Positions 49,741 to 62,700 of a DNA stretch of 64,000 nucleotides are shown here, piece by piece (position 1 is the first letter of the stretch; every line of letters begins with the position of its first letter). Source of the DNA: Casuarina equisetifolia. Taxonomy: Eukaryota > Streptophyta > Magnoliopsida > Fagales > Casuarinaceae. A program made the translations under genes and the position numbers. The stretch covers positions 6,870,501 through 6,934,500 of the forward strand of contig CM052360.1 in the NCBI GenBank assembly GCA_028551475.1. Reading direction: 5' to 3'. The notes beneath the pieces are model-generated. The model was not told the origin of the DNA, ran no database searches, and saw only the letters and a program-made list of their open reading frames with translations.

Positions 49741-52309
49741 TCATTATGAGATGTATAGGTAGCCTTTAACGTACTAAATTCAGTTCATTTGACTTGTGAA
49801 ATTAATAAAGACACCTTTGCTTCTTAGTTACCATTGCTAAATTGACCAATTTGATCAAGCTCTTTACAATTCATAATTAATTAAGTTTAGCTATGGATAA
49901 AATTGTCTATTCCACTAAAAAAATTAATAAACCCTTGTTTAATAAAAGGAATTAGTTTCTACACTAAAAAGATGTAAGATTATGTTGTTATGGTTATTGG
50001 TATCCATGATGTTGAGATATATGTTGATATTTTTTTATGATGAGTAGATATTCGGTTAATTAATACTTTCATGGTACAATGAACATAAATGATACTATTT
50101 ATTGGAATATTACCTTATAACTCCATGAAAATATTTGTAGGGTTACTTAGTTGATGGGCTTTATGAGATAAACCTATGATTGGATTAAGAGAATTATATC
50201 CATGATCATATGGACGTAACTACCAAATATTCCATGTGAGGTAACGATGCATTGGATCTTGTATTGGAATACTAAAAGCATCATGGTATATGGTAGAAAT
50301 AGAACACTAGCTATGGCCTTTGCAAGTATTGTATTGGATCTTGTACTTTGATGGAATTATATTTATGATCCAGATTTAGCAAGGTTGGAGTAAGAGCTAC
50401 ATTGGATTAAATGAAAAGAAAGACAAGCCCAGCTTGTGTAGCCATTCAGAAATAGAGAAGGAATGTGGCTGAACCCATGCATCTAAAGAGACTAGGTTGC
50501 AAGTAAAAGGAAAAGGCCCAACTAATGGTTTAGCCTATGTCACTCACAAGTGCAGCCCGCTAATTAGTTTAATGAAGAATAGAAGAATGACGTCGTATTA
50601 CTTACAGCAACAAAAAGAAAAGAAGAAGAGGAAGCTAGACCGTGTATGTGGGAGAAAGAAGGGAAACCAGTTGACCATTTTAACCCTATGTCCTAGCGCT
50701 ATATCTAGCCTACAAGCAGTCGATCGTTCTGCCTTCCGAGTCTTAGCAGTTGATTGTTGTGCCTCTGACAACAAGCATTGATGAGATTTGAAGAAGATTG
50801 AGATAAAAAGGAGAAGAAAGGAGGAGCAAAGATGAGAGAACAACCCAAGTATTCTGAGCCTTCATAAATGATTCCCTCAAACTTTGTTTGTATTTTTTTT
50901 AATCTTGATTATCTTCTTTAAGTGTACTGGTGCCTTTTGACCTCACATTGTCCCTATTTTAGGATCGGCACTTTAGAATTAAAAACCGTACATTTAGTTT
51001 TGTGTTGTTATCTGAGGGTTTTTCAGTCCCTGTGCTTTTAGATTGATCATTCTTAAGGGATTTGTAACACTTAAGCTGTAACTCTAATTTAGCACCCATG
51101 GGGCATGTGAACTGTGCAACTCATGGGGTTGTAGTGTATTTGGTAAGCTATAAGATTATTGGTTTGTTTGTTTTTGGAATAAACAAGGAAGTCTGCGAGT
51201 TGTTTATTTCAATAATAAGTTGGATCCAACCAACTGCACCTTTTTTCGTTATAATTGAAAAAGTGCATGTTTGTGCAAATTACTTTTTAATAAATTAATA
51301 AATCATATTTAAGAATCATAACATTTCGCGATTCCTTTTAGTCATTTGCTAAAGGAGGTGGGTTAAGCAAGGTAGGCCCAATCACTTAAATCTGCGTCTA
51401 AATGTAAGTTTTGTTACTTGATTTACTGCATACAATTTTTAAATATAATTGATTGATTCTTAATGCTTGAGTTAAGAACAGTAAATTAAACTACAAATAA
51501 TTTCCATTAATCACATAGGTTCGTGCATTGTGATAATTAGCTATTTATCATTTTGATGCTATAGCATACTACTTGATCTCCCTAACTTGTTCATTTACTA
51601 TTGATGTGATTTTTGGTTTCCATTGAATCAATGTGAATTGGTGTTGAAATATGGGAAAATCAATAGTAGAAGAAAGAAATTTTAAGGAATCTAATTCATC
51701 TCACTTCTTAGGTTGCCTAAAAACCTAACATATGATACTCTTAATTTTTAAAATCAAATTTTAATGGATTTATATCAAAAAATCCAAAAGTTCCTATCAT
51801 GAAATATTAATAAAAAAATAAATAAAATATTATTTTAAATATTAATAATAAAATTTATTAACTTATATTTAAGAAAACTTAAATTAATTATGAAGAATTT
51901 AGTTCTTTTCATGATGAATGAATATGTAATTAAGATATATTTATTACTTTTCAAATATTTTTTTATTTTTGTGATAAGATCCCCTATGAATTGGTTCTCA
52001 AATTAAAAAATATTAAATCACTTCTTGTAACTTCATACTAATCACGGTCTGTAGTGTTAATTAGTAAGGTTTTGGCTGAATGGATTACATTAACCAATAG
52101 AGCCATTAGAATTTTGTTGTGGTGCCTAGGAGGCCCAAATTCAATGGGCTGAAAATTGAGTGCTTGGATTGCCCATTACAAATCTAATGCTTTGATCAAA
52201 GGCAACGACGTCGCTCAGGCAGTTAAGAAGCTTCGTCTTCCTAGACCACCAGATCAGACTCTATCTCTTCTCTCTCTTCTCTCTCTCTCTTTGCGCGTCT
52301 CTCTCTACA
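49741..52309. other. Intergenic between copia remnant and the membrane-protein gene
   Basis: 49741-50400 may be further copia gag/LTR debris, but no domain is readable. 50490-50790 is GC-richer with a 94-codon frame of no known family. It contains a short near-repeat (AGCAGTCGATCGTTCTGCCT and AGCAGTTGATTGTTGTGCCT). 51700-51990 is extremely AT-rich. The last 60 bases are a CT-rich leader of the next gene. Confidence 0.5.
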
Positions 52310-52382
52310 ATGGATTTTCACATCCGTAGCATCTTCTACCTGCTTTTTCTGTCCTCTCTTCTCTGCATTCAAGCTAGGGTTT

Positions 52383-52425
<43 letters not shown>

Positions 52426-55400
52426 GAGTTTATGCGCACTATATACAATGTCCAAAGCATGGTGGTGGATCTGATTATTCCCCCGGTCCTATTTGCTGTT
52501 TCTAATCCAGGCTGAAGATGATGCTTCCGTTTATTTCATCGATAGTTCAACTCGCCAATTTTTTCGCACTCAATCATCTAACGATGTGGTTGAGGTAATT
52601 CCTTGTTCTTGATTCTTTTCAATCTATTTATTCTTGCATAATTTGTTGGTAGATTCGGGTAGATCAATGTTTATTGTTGTTGGACACTGAAGCTTTATCC
52701 TTAACGGTTGCTTCTTGGTTGTTGCTGAGAAGCTGTGGATATTGGCAATGAGATATGTCAATTTGAATCCTATCTGGAAGAGTTTGAACTGCTAGTGATC
52801 GTATACTCTTAGCAGTTTATTCTGTTCTAAGCGAGATATGTCTTGGGGTTTGGGTGCTATTGAAAAGACTTAGACTCGGAATTTTGGATTCGAACTGTGA
52901 TACGCGACTTTGAACTTAGTCTGATTTGAGCAGCGTCCATGGGATGATATTTAGGGATCGATTTTCTTCTCAAATTAACTAGTGGGAATAGATCCATTTT
53001 TTGTAACTATTCGATTGAGAAATGATTTTAACATGCAAACACAGTTTAAAGTAGTAATTTTATAGTTTACCTGAAAAGGCTGTGGGTTTTTGGCAGAAGA
53101 AAAAATTACAGATATGGAAAACTATTATTAAAGTTTTGCAACCATAAAAAAATTTGTTTCTCTTACTTCAACTAAGATATACTTTAATAATCATATTGGA
53201 ATTTTTTGGATGTTGGGAAATATTGTGCCTATTGCATGAATTTGTCACACTCAGTAGGTCAAATGCATGGTGAAACTATTGAAAAGAGTTGTTTGGCTCC
53301 TATCTTTAAAATTCATTCAGGCCGTGCTATATGATCTTCTCATAATCTATTCCAATTTGTCACTTTTGCAGTCCGATTCAATATTGCTCTCAGAAGTTGG
53401 AGCTGTTGTATCTGTCTTGCTTGGTTTTGCACCACCTCCAACGCTTTCAGCATCTGGTTCATCTCAGGTTATTGAAAGAACATTCAATTATTGATGCATG
53501 ATAGAATTCTTGCCTTCTTTTGTGTCCTTGGTGTTGGAAAGTTAAGTTAATTACAGTGTTTGTCTTTTCCAGTTAAATGAGGTTCTCATGCCCAATCCAT
53601 TTGATAGGCCTCGTGCTGTTTTTATAGTAGAAGTCCAAGGATCAGGTCTTTGCACTTCATTCTGATATGCATTTTGGACGAGTTTTAATTCCCTGTTAAT
53701 TATTATGATACATTTTGTTTGCCTAGTGTTTTTTTTTTTTTGGCCTAGTGTTAGATGAATGTTTTTGGATGTACAGATCCTAGGCTTGTGGTCAACTCAG
53801 ATACTGCCTTGTTTAGCCATGCTTTTAGGAGAAAGGTTACTTTTGGTTCAGAGAAAGCTGCTCACATTCAAATTCCAGGTATATGATCCATTGTTGACAT
53901 ATATTCTCGGCAAAGTTATTGTAAAATATGACAGTTTCTTGTATCTGGATCATTTTTATTCTGTACTGCTCACATATCACTTGTATGAGTTGCTGCAGAT
54001 GAAAATAAAGTCTCGTTATTTCCTCTGGATGAACCTTTGTTAGATTTTACTGACAAAGAAATTGGTGAATTTGTGAGTCATGATTGATCTTATCTTCTTT
54101 TATAATCTAGTTTTACGTTGTTTATCTTTTCAAGCTGCTGTTTCTTGGATTTCATAACTTGAAAACTTAGTTCTTGCTTTTAATTTCTGTTTAGGCATCT
54201 TGGATGAGGGGATCTTATGATACTAATTCCCTGGAGCCATTAGATGGAGAGTTAACCTTTCCTTTGGAAGATGGTTCCATTTTGAATCTTGATATGTCAA
54301 AGGTTCTCTCAAAATTAAGTTCTTTTTATTCTGGTCTGCAATTTAGTGATTGGTGGAACTTTATAGGATGCTATTTTCTTTAATAACGAAGTTTCTGTCA
54401 ATTATTGTGAACAATAAATTATTTTTTATTTCTTTCAGAAAGCAGACAAGGAGTTTACTTTGAGTCTTCTCTCTCTCGTTCGCAATTTTAGAAGGTCACT
54501 AGAGTTGCATGAAGATCTGGCGCAAAGTACGCAAAGTTCAGCTAAGTTGATAACAGGCTGTTTCGATGGTGTTAAGGTGACATGTCCCAACTCCTCCCCA
54601 ATCCTACTTTTTGCTTCAAAGTATTTTTAAATGGATGTTTTATTATTCCGTCAAAATTGCATCAGGTGAGTGTTTTTTATTGTATCTTATTTGTTACATG
54701 CGTTTGATTAACAGTAACTTAACATATATGTCAGTGTCAACGTGTATTTGAACTTGGGAGAGAATTGTGGGAAGCTTATTATACCAGTGCCTGAGTAACA
54801 TCTGTTTATGCATGATTCATTCAAATAGAATAATATGTAGTCATTCATTAAGAAGAGGAAGAAAAGAAACACAATCATCTTGTTTTGGTTGTTTGTTTCT
54901 CCTGTGATTTTTAGTAGGTTTTTTGCATGAATGCTGTGTGACAGTTGAGCAAGTGAGACACTATAGGTTGTGTTGTCTCTTTGCTTTCCATATGGTTTCT
55001 GGGAACTAATTGATCCTTCCACAAGAATTTCACCCTGGCATTGGCTGCTTTACTTCAAATATTTAGGTTTTGCAGTTTGTTAATAGTATTTTCTCAGTGT
55101 GTCCTATTCAGTGCGATATTTTTAGAACATAGGGATGTTGACATTTTCTTTTTTCATTGGACTTTTAAGATCATACAGTTTACTGTTTGCTCTGAAGAAA
55201 GAGTAGTTTTGCTAATGAGAGTTCCCAGCCTCTTGTAGGAGATAGTAACTTTTGTGTTCTTATGATCATGGGTAGAACTTAAGTTTTTTTGATTAACCTA
55301 GCACCTTTTGTGATTGTATTTACATAAGGTGAAACGTACACTAGCAGAATGGTGAAAACGCATTAAGTTTTGTAGATGCATAATATGTATCTTATTAAGC

Positions 55401-58277
55401 TTATATATTATGTGTCTCTCTTTCATGTCCCACTAATCTCTCAATTTGTGAGGGTGTGTGTGCCAGTTTTGCTGTTATTTATGTTTTACCTAGTTGATTT
55501 AAGCTTTTTCATATCTTTTTTCCATGTTTCATATCTGAACAGGCTTTGGAAGAGCAATATGGACTCGATGGGTTGGCTAAGCAGGGAATGGATTTTTTAC
55601 TTACTACTTTGTCCAAGATGTTTGATTCATTCCAAGAAGTATACAAAGGTTGGCTAAGCAATATGTTCGATATATATTATGTTTTATCTTGGTTGTTTGA
55701 AAATTTTACATAATCTTAAATTTAGCTTTCTGACTTTTGCATGCCAAGATGATTTATTAATTCATTGCGGTGGTGCTAATTTAATTTGCTGAGACTCCTG
55801 AATCACCTGATGGGCTTCAGACAGTGTTAGCCTTTCTTGTTCTGTACTTGCAATAACCCTGGTTTTTATCAATGTGGATGAGTGGGTGAAAAACTAATTT
55901 GTGAATGTCTAAGAAGTTTCACGTTGCTTTCTTGTGGAGTAACTATTCCTGTTTCCTGGAAGATTGTAGCCGTTGTTTATAGGAAGCTATCTGCCATGTT
56001 TTAGACTTAGATTATTTTCAAATTAGTTGGAATATATTTTGCATTTATCACTTAACTCAGTGGTACTTAATAATATCGCAGGTCAAATTGTTGGACTCAT
56101 CTTCTTCTATGAGTCAGCTCCTGCAGAGTCAGGCAAAATGTTGAATACAAGGTTTACTTCTCAGCCATCAGCACGCTGGTTGGCGGAAACAGAGGGCTCC
56201 CAAAAGGTGGCTGAATTGCACGTGGCGTTGGTTAGACGGACTCTTGCCTGGCTCACGGGAATTATTCTTCTCATTTCAACTCTTTTGGGGGTAAGATTGG
56301 AAATTACTGACATCCCAGCAACAAATTTCACCCAAGTTAATTTGAAAACCAATACTAGTTAAAAGTTGAAAGTCCACATGGGCATTTTTACTAGGAACCT
56401 AGATATCTTAACCTTAATTATTTTTCAAAATTTTGGTTAAGTTAATTCTTTATATTTCTAAGTTTGAGGGAAAGGAAAAAAAAGAAAAAAGAAAAACGAA
56501 AAAAAGAAAAACTTTTTTCTTATTAAAATGTTGGTTGCAATTTAATAAATTACATATGGGTCTTGTGGTTTTAAAGTAAACCAGTCTTGCAGTTGAAATT
56601 GGCTCGTCACATTCCACAGTAATTGATACAAGGTTACAATGTAGAATGTGGGCTGCTAAGTACGCATTGTTTTGATTCCTTATTTTCTCACTGCATGTTT
56701 CCTATGACATTGGTAAAAATATATGACCTGCAAACCGATTTCCAAATGCAGCAGCACCTTGCTTAGGATTTTCTATGCTTTTCCATTTGAAATTTGATTT
56801 ACCTGAAGTCTACCAAATGCAGTTGAAAATGAGCTTATCCCATTTCACATTAATTGAAACAAGGCTACAAAGTGGACTGTACACCCTTTGTTATGCATTG
56901 GATTGATTCCTTATTTTCTCACTGCATGTTCTCTATGATATTGGTTACAAGATATGACCTGCAACTGGTTCAACGCAGATGCACCTTGATTAAGATTTTC
57001 TATGCTTCAAGAGGATCAATTCTCTGCTTTCATTTGAAAATTGAACTACCTGAAATCAACTTAGTGCATTAAGTTAAAGCCAGGAATCTCACGCAAGCAG
57101 CTTTAAACAAGCATATATCTGACAAAAATGAAGCTCCTTTCATTAATTTGATTCCATTTGCAAACGAACTATCAAAGTAAACTCTGGTGATTTATATGTA
57201 TCACTTCTTTCCTTTTCTGCTTTGGCCATCCATGTTTTTGCTTCTCTAGATTTCAAATACGATGCAGTTTCTCTTATCTTTTATTTATCTGTCTGTTTAT
57301 TTGTACATGCGATTTTTTGCTTTTCAAAGTCATACCCGTTGAACAATGTGACACTACCTGCATTAGGCATCACTTTGGTCTTGGAAACACTTGAAGATTT
57401 TACCTCAGATCTAGAAATTTGTTTTGAAAAATTTAGATATTGACAACCAAGAAAGCTTTTGGTGAGATGAGACATACAAAACCTAGAATATGTTTCTTGC
57501 AAAACCAGTTTTAGTGCAATTTTTTATTTAAAAAAAGAAAACTATCAACTTTACATTGCTTGGTAGAAACCTTGAAGATGATCCTGAACTTTTCTTTCTT
57601 TGTTTGGTCTGCACAAAAAGAATTACCAATCATCAAATGTAAAATAAAAGAAAATCACTGCATTCTGTCATCAAATTTGGCCGGATACTTTTTAATTCTG
57701 TGGGCATGGATATGGTGGCCATTGGCAGAGGGGTGAGAGAGGGAGGACTGGTAGGGTGAGGAGAGACAGATGAGCAAAGTTTTCTTTTTTGTTTAAGAGG
57801 TGAAAATGAATTCTGCTTTGTTGGGACCAAAAGCCATTTCCCATTTTTCTGCCTGTTGAGGGTAGTTTCTTTTCAACTTGAAAGACATTTTTATTGACTT
57901 GCATTTTGTAGTTGCATCAAACACCCAAAAAATGCTGAGAAATATCCACTGAAAATATTCTATATCAAAACTTGTAACAACTATAGCAGGGTATATTCTA
58001 GATGGTTATCTGTTGATTGATAACTTAGCATCTTCTGATAACTTTCAAGGTTTATATAACTATGTGTTTTGAATGGGGGTACAATAGTTGGTAGTCAGAC
58101 GATATTAGGTATTGTGTGTTTGCAATGGAATTGTATTAAGTAGATGGAATTTGTGATTGATTGATGAGATCTCATTTCATCTTTTCTTGTTGTCTCTGTT
58201 CTCTGCAGCTACACTTCCTGGTCAATATGCCCCTCACGAAGGACACCCTTCTGTATTCTAATGTCAAGCTCGACTAA
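52310..58277 (+). CDS. Type I membrane protein, plant DUF7794 family, 11 exons, 375 aa
   Basis: The function is not established. Exons: 52310-52378, 52511-52594, 53372-53467, 53573-53645, 53777-53878, 53999-54072, 54195-54302, 54439-54576, 55543-55648, 56082-56290, 58209-58277 (1128 bases, in frame, all GT..AG). Residues 1-23 form a signal peptide (MDFHIRSIFYLLFLSSLLCI...). A long lumenal part follows (SVYFIDSSTRQFFR, then PFDRPRAVFIVEVQG). One membrane helix lies near the end (about 336-357, TLAWLTGIILLISTLLG). The short cytosolic tail NMPLTKDTLLYSNVKLD completes it. I recall the family as widespread in plants under DUF7794. The tail layout (N-M, acidic, L/I-Y, K-x-D end) resembles animal ATP6AP2, which suggests but does not prove a V-ATPase accessory role. 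Some databases label relatives as an MEP-pathway cytidylyltransferase; nothing here supports that. Confidence 0.85.
52385..52421. repeat. (CT)n microsatellite at start of intron 1
   Basis: About 18 CT units begin six bases after the exon 1 donor. A second, shorter CT-rich run forms the leader at 52266-52290, so exon 1 sits between two pyrimidine tracts. Confidence 0.95.
54577..55542 (+). other. Intron 8 of the membrane-protein gene
   Basis: This 966-base GT..AG intron has no recognisable nested gene. The 104-codon minus-strand frame at 54708-55022 is low complexity. Confidence 0.7.
56291..58208 (+). other. Intron 10 of the membrane-protein gene (1.9 kb)
   Basis: This intron separates the helix from the 23-codon last exon. 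It contains the 230-bp duplication annotated separately and purine-rich runs near 56474-56510. No gene was seen. Confidence 0.7.
56589..57060. repeat. Diverged 230-bp tandem duplication in intron 10
   Basis: Copy 1 (about 56589-56818) and copy 2 (about 56819-57060) share GATTCCTTATTTTCTCACTG, CATGTT-CTATGA, ATATGACCTGCAA, TTTTCTATGCTT and CATTTGAAA-TTGA--TACCTGAA in the same order. Substitutions and small indels show it is old. Confidence 0.85.
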
Positions 58278-59748
58278 GCTTAAAAAGGAGCTACTTAGTT
58301 GAGATTTCAACTGCCAGTTTAGACCAGGTCTTCCTTGAACCTATCTTACATGGGCGTTCTGTGGATTGTTCATTATCCATGTCCATGTAGCTTATGAATA
58401 TAGTTCCTTAGTTGTCTGAAGAGGTTGCTCTAGCTAATAAGACGTTCTCTTTGTTTAAGCATCGGTGGCTAGGTCCATGAGAATTGAGTGTATTGAAAAT
58501 CTGTTATAATAGACAGGTTTCTTTTCTGTAAAGCATGTTTCGGGCACCATCAGGTTGGAGGGAAACAGCTAAGAATTTAAGGTGATTCCGTGATGATATG
58601 CTGTTGGTTGTAAATGAGGAAGCAGCATCGATTTGTACTTTTGACTGGCTAACTTTGAGGTCGTACTTTGTCATTTTCTGAAAGTATGAATATTGAAAGT
58701 GCAAGTTTGATTCTTATTTTTCCTCAATGGTATGTGTCTCTCTTGCATACTCTGATTTGTATCTGCATATGCATGTGCATCCCTATAAAGAAAGCTCTTT
58801 TGGGGACTTGCGGCTACCAGTCGATTAACTTCTAGTCTTACAACTTCCGGAATTTGGCTGCCAAATGAAAGGTTAAGAGGAAGTCATTCACTTAACAACC
58901 ATATATTATGGGAGAGACTAAACTTCTATCCAGCTGTTTTTTTTTTGGGTTGTTCAATAATGTCATCAAAAGAAGCGACAGAAGTCTTTCTTAATTGTAG
59001 TCCACTGCAGCTCTTATCACAAATTACAGTTTCTAGCCTATTTTGAACTTCTTTACGTGGCTGCCGTAGGCTTCTTCTTACCCGATTCAGTTTCTTCGGC
59101 TCATTCTTTCTAGCTTTTCTCTTCGAGGGGGGTTGCTCTAATGTGATTCGCTGATTCGCATCCAGAACGGTCTACAAGACTGCAACAAACTACTGAAGAA
59201 GATTTCTTAAACTTGTTTAAATTCTCTGGAATGAGCATGTAAGGGCGTTTTCTTCTCTGTCTCAGCTTCTAGTGTTGGCACGCCTTCAATGCCTTATTTT
59301 GATGGACAAGAATACCAATTATAATTGACAAGTAATTAAATTGGTGGCAAAAACAGCTCAAATGTGCAGACGATTAAAGACCAAAACTTGCATGACCGGA
59401 AAACTTGAGGTAGAATGGATCCAACCAAATTGCGTGTCACCTCGTCCCGGATATTAAATAAAACGTGTACCGAAATTTGATGAATCTGTGTTCACCATTA
59501 AGGGAGTTGGGCCCTCTGTATACTTTTTAAGTCTCAACTCTTTCAATCCGCAGACAGATTAATTTTCTTAAACAGATCGGGTTGAATGATTTTCCAATCC
59601 GAAGTAACCGAGCCGGGTCATTTGCCAGGTCCTTGGCTTTGGATGAGCTTCCCGCCACCTGTTACAAACCTGTGGCTCGAACTACAAATATCGTCTTCTT
59701 CTATATCTCCAACTTCAAGTTCTTTACTCTCGCTCTCTCACATTTTCC
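58278..59748. other. Intergenic, membrane-protein gene to pTAC5-like gene
   Basis: The left part should be the 3' UTR. The right part is the promoter and leader of the next gene. An ATG at 59586 opens a frame that overlaps the next start codon in a different phase. It would act as an upstream frame only if transcription begins before it. No other gene was seen. Confidence 0.5.
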
Positions 59749-62700
59749 ATGTCTTCCTCTCTCCCTCCTCCGCTGAATCTCCCTCTTCACCGCAGACCGT
59801 TCTTTCTTCTGCAGTTCAATCTCTCAGTCCCAGTTCTCAAACCATCTGTACCCTTCCACTTCAAATCTCACATTTGCCGCTCTACAAGCCACTCAAATGC
59901 CGACAGCGAAGAGGTCCGGTGGCTCCGTGAGGAGCAGCGGTGGCTACGTGAGGAGGAGCGGTGGCTACGTGAGGAGCAGCGGTGGGCCCGTGATCGCGAC
60001 GCCCTCCTTCGCCAAATCTCCGACCTCAAGCTCAGAATTGAAGCTCTAGAGCGCCAGAACTCGATCCAAGGGGCTTCGGCGTCCGAAACCATAGGGAATA
60101 TCGCCGGGTTGCTGCAGGCACTGAAGGAGAAGGGGCTGATTACGGAGGCAGGATCGAGTGCGAGCCCCATGGTGTTGTTGGAGAGGGAGGGGCAGGGGCA
60201 GGGGGAGGAGGAGGAGGAGGAGGAGGAGAAGGAGAAGAAGATAGTGGTGGTGGAGGAGGAGAAGGTTCTTAGATTTGAGGCGGGAGTGAGGAAGAGTAGA
60301 AAAACGCTGAGGAAGGGATCGGAAGGAGACGAGGTTCGAGCGATGCAGGTCTGCTCGCAATCACTACTAATATGAAATTACAAGGCGAGTTTTTGTGTTT
60401 TGTGTTATCTTTTCGTATATATTATATGTTTAGCCATTTGTTGTTCCATTTCAATTGATTGCATTACGGCGACAAACCTTTACTAGCAAGCCTCGAGAGA
60501 AGAACTTTTATAATGGTGAATAATTTGTGTTCGATTATATCCTTGGATATATAACGGTTCAGTATCTGCATTATAATGAAGTACTAAATGCACTTATTTA
60601 CGTAGAATATGATTCGTACAGATATAGAGGGGTTACAGCTTAATGGCCAAAATACAAATGTTGCTTGAGGTGTTTTGGAAATTACATTCTTTTTGTTCAC
60701 TAGGCAGGTCTGCTTTACTGTCTAAGCGAAGGTCTAGGTCTCTATAATATATTCTAGCATACTTTGGTATGTACAGACATGCTATGTATTGTTAATTAAA
60801 TGGTTGGTTCATGTTGTGTTTCTTTGAGATAAATGAAAACATTGTGAAGTTATGGAAGTTTCCGGATATATGTGGTATGCTTGCATGGAGAGATAAGATG
60901 ACCCTAGAATGTGAACTACTGGTTCCTTCTTGTCCTGGCCAGCAGCAGAAATATAAAATTCTAGCTACCAAAGTAGTTTCTTTTGGAAATTAGAGAATAA
61001 GATAGTCTTTTGTAAGCAAAATGTCAAAATAGGAAAGTGGATAAATTATGGAATAGTTCCTGTTAGGTGTCCGAGCCAAACTTCCAAGTAGACGTTCAGC
61101 TAGATTTTTAGGCTGAAGATGAAAATGGATGTACATGATGCATGCGGCATCCTCAGCTAAAATCCCAATAATATTTGTGCCTCGTAAGGTAAGCAAGATC
61201 TAGTATTAGATGAACATTCCAGAAATTGGTTTACAGTGAAAAAATACAATAAAATTCTCCATTGAATTATACATCTAAGGTTTATTTTGTTTCACAAAAG
61301 AGAGAGACTTGGAATCTATTTCACGATGCTTACAATCCCCTCATATGAAAGGAGAAAGTACAACATTATAGAAAATAGGCTCCTTACCTATGACAAGTTA
61401 TTTGCAAGAACACTTCAGCACAAGATGACTCATAGGAACAACTGGTACATTACAAAATTTGGACACTGGATTATTTCTTTCTAAGACTCATCTCACCACA
61501 TTCTAGAATATGGACTCTTTTATGTCACTCATTGGTTAACCTCACATTACACCTCACTAGAGGACGACATATAAGAACACATAACCACATATTAAATGAA
61601 GGATACTTGTTCCTTTCTTTCTAAAGCTTCCCCTCTTGATGGAGCTTATACATCATATAAGTTCCGCTGTTAACATATGAATTCTTGTTGATGTCAAAAC
61701 TCTTATAAATATTCACCTGCACACTGAAATAGTATCAAAGAGATTGGAAAACATGAGAATTGATCTAAAAACTACCAAATCTCCTCTAAAATAACTAAAC
61801 GGTTGAAAAACAAACTGAACCAGTTAAAAAACCCTTAAAACTGGCAAGACCGAGTAGGTTGAAATATTATAAACCTGACTAGAAACAAATAGAAGTTAGC
61901 CAAAAGAACACTAGACCAGCTGAAAACACCACCAAGACTCACTGGAAAAATAGAACTGGCTGGCACAGTTTATAACAATGCTGATTAACTGTTGAAACAA
62001 TATTGAAGCTGATGAATTGGCTCAAATAGCTTCAAACCTTCTGGGTCAGCGAAAATGCTGCTGGTAACCAACGAAATCTTGTTGGCAAACAGAAAGTCTG
62101 GCTGAAACATGTCAGAAAACTAGAATACCGATAGAAGCTTGTTGGGAACAACAACACCACTAAAATGTTGTTAGGAAGCACCAACAATTTTTGAGAAATT
62201 TTTTTGGTCAACCCAATTGGAATTTGGGTTCATCTAGTTTTATAGTAAACTGAGCTACAAGCTAAGCCCAGGTTGACTTGGCTAGATTCGGTTATAGTTG
62301 ATCTGAATCTGTTATGATGGGCAAGTCAAACTTGAGTTACATTCATCTTAGTCTGGACTTGGCCCAAGATAGAATTTGAATAACCGTATATCAGACAAAG
62401 GATTGAACCAGATTGGGATATCTTTCTCTTGGATACAGATTATGCAAACTGATAACCGGACATTTCTTCTTTTAGATGTACCAAAGATTCATTGTTGGCA
62501 ACCAGACAATGTGAACAGTCACTACAAGAACATAGACAACCACCACCAATGACTACAATAGTGTCAGCAGCCCATCACTACAATGAAGAGAATCATAACC
62601 AACTAGCAGCTTCCACTGTAACTGCTGAAGATTTGCCAGCATTAAACAAGCATCACTATTAAAAACTGCCAAAGCCACCTTTTATGCTACCATTAATCCG

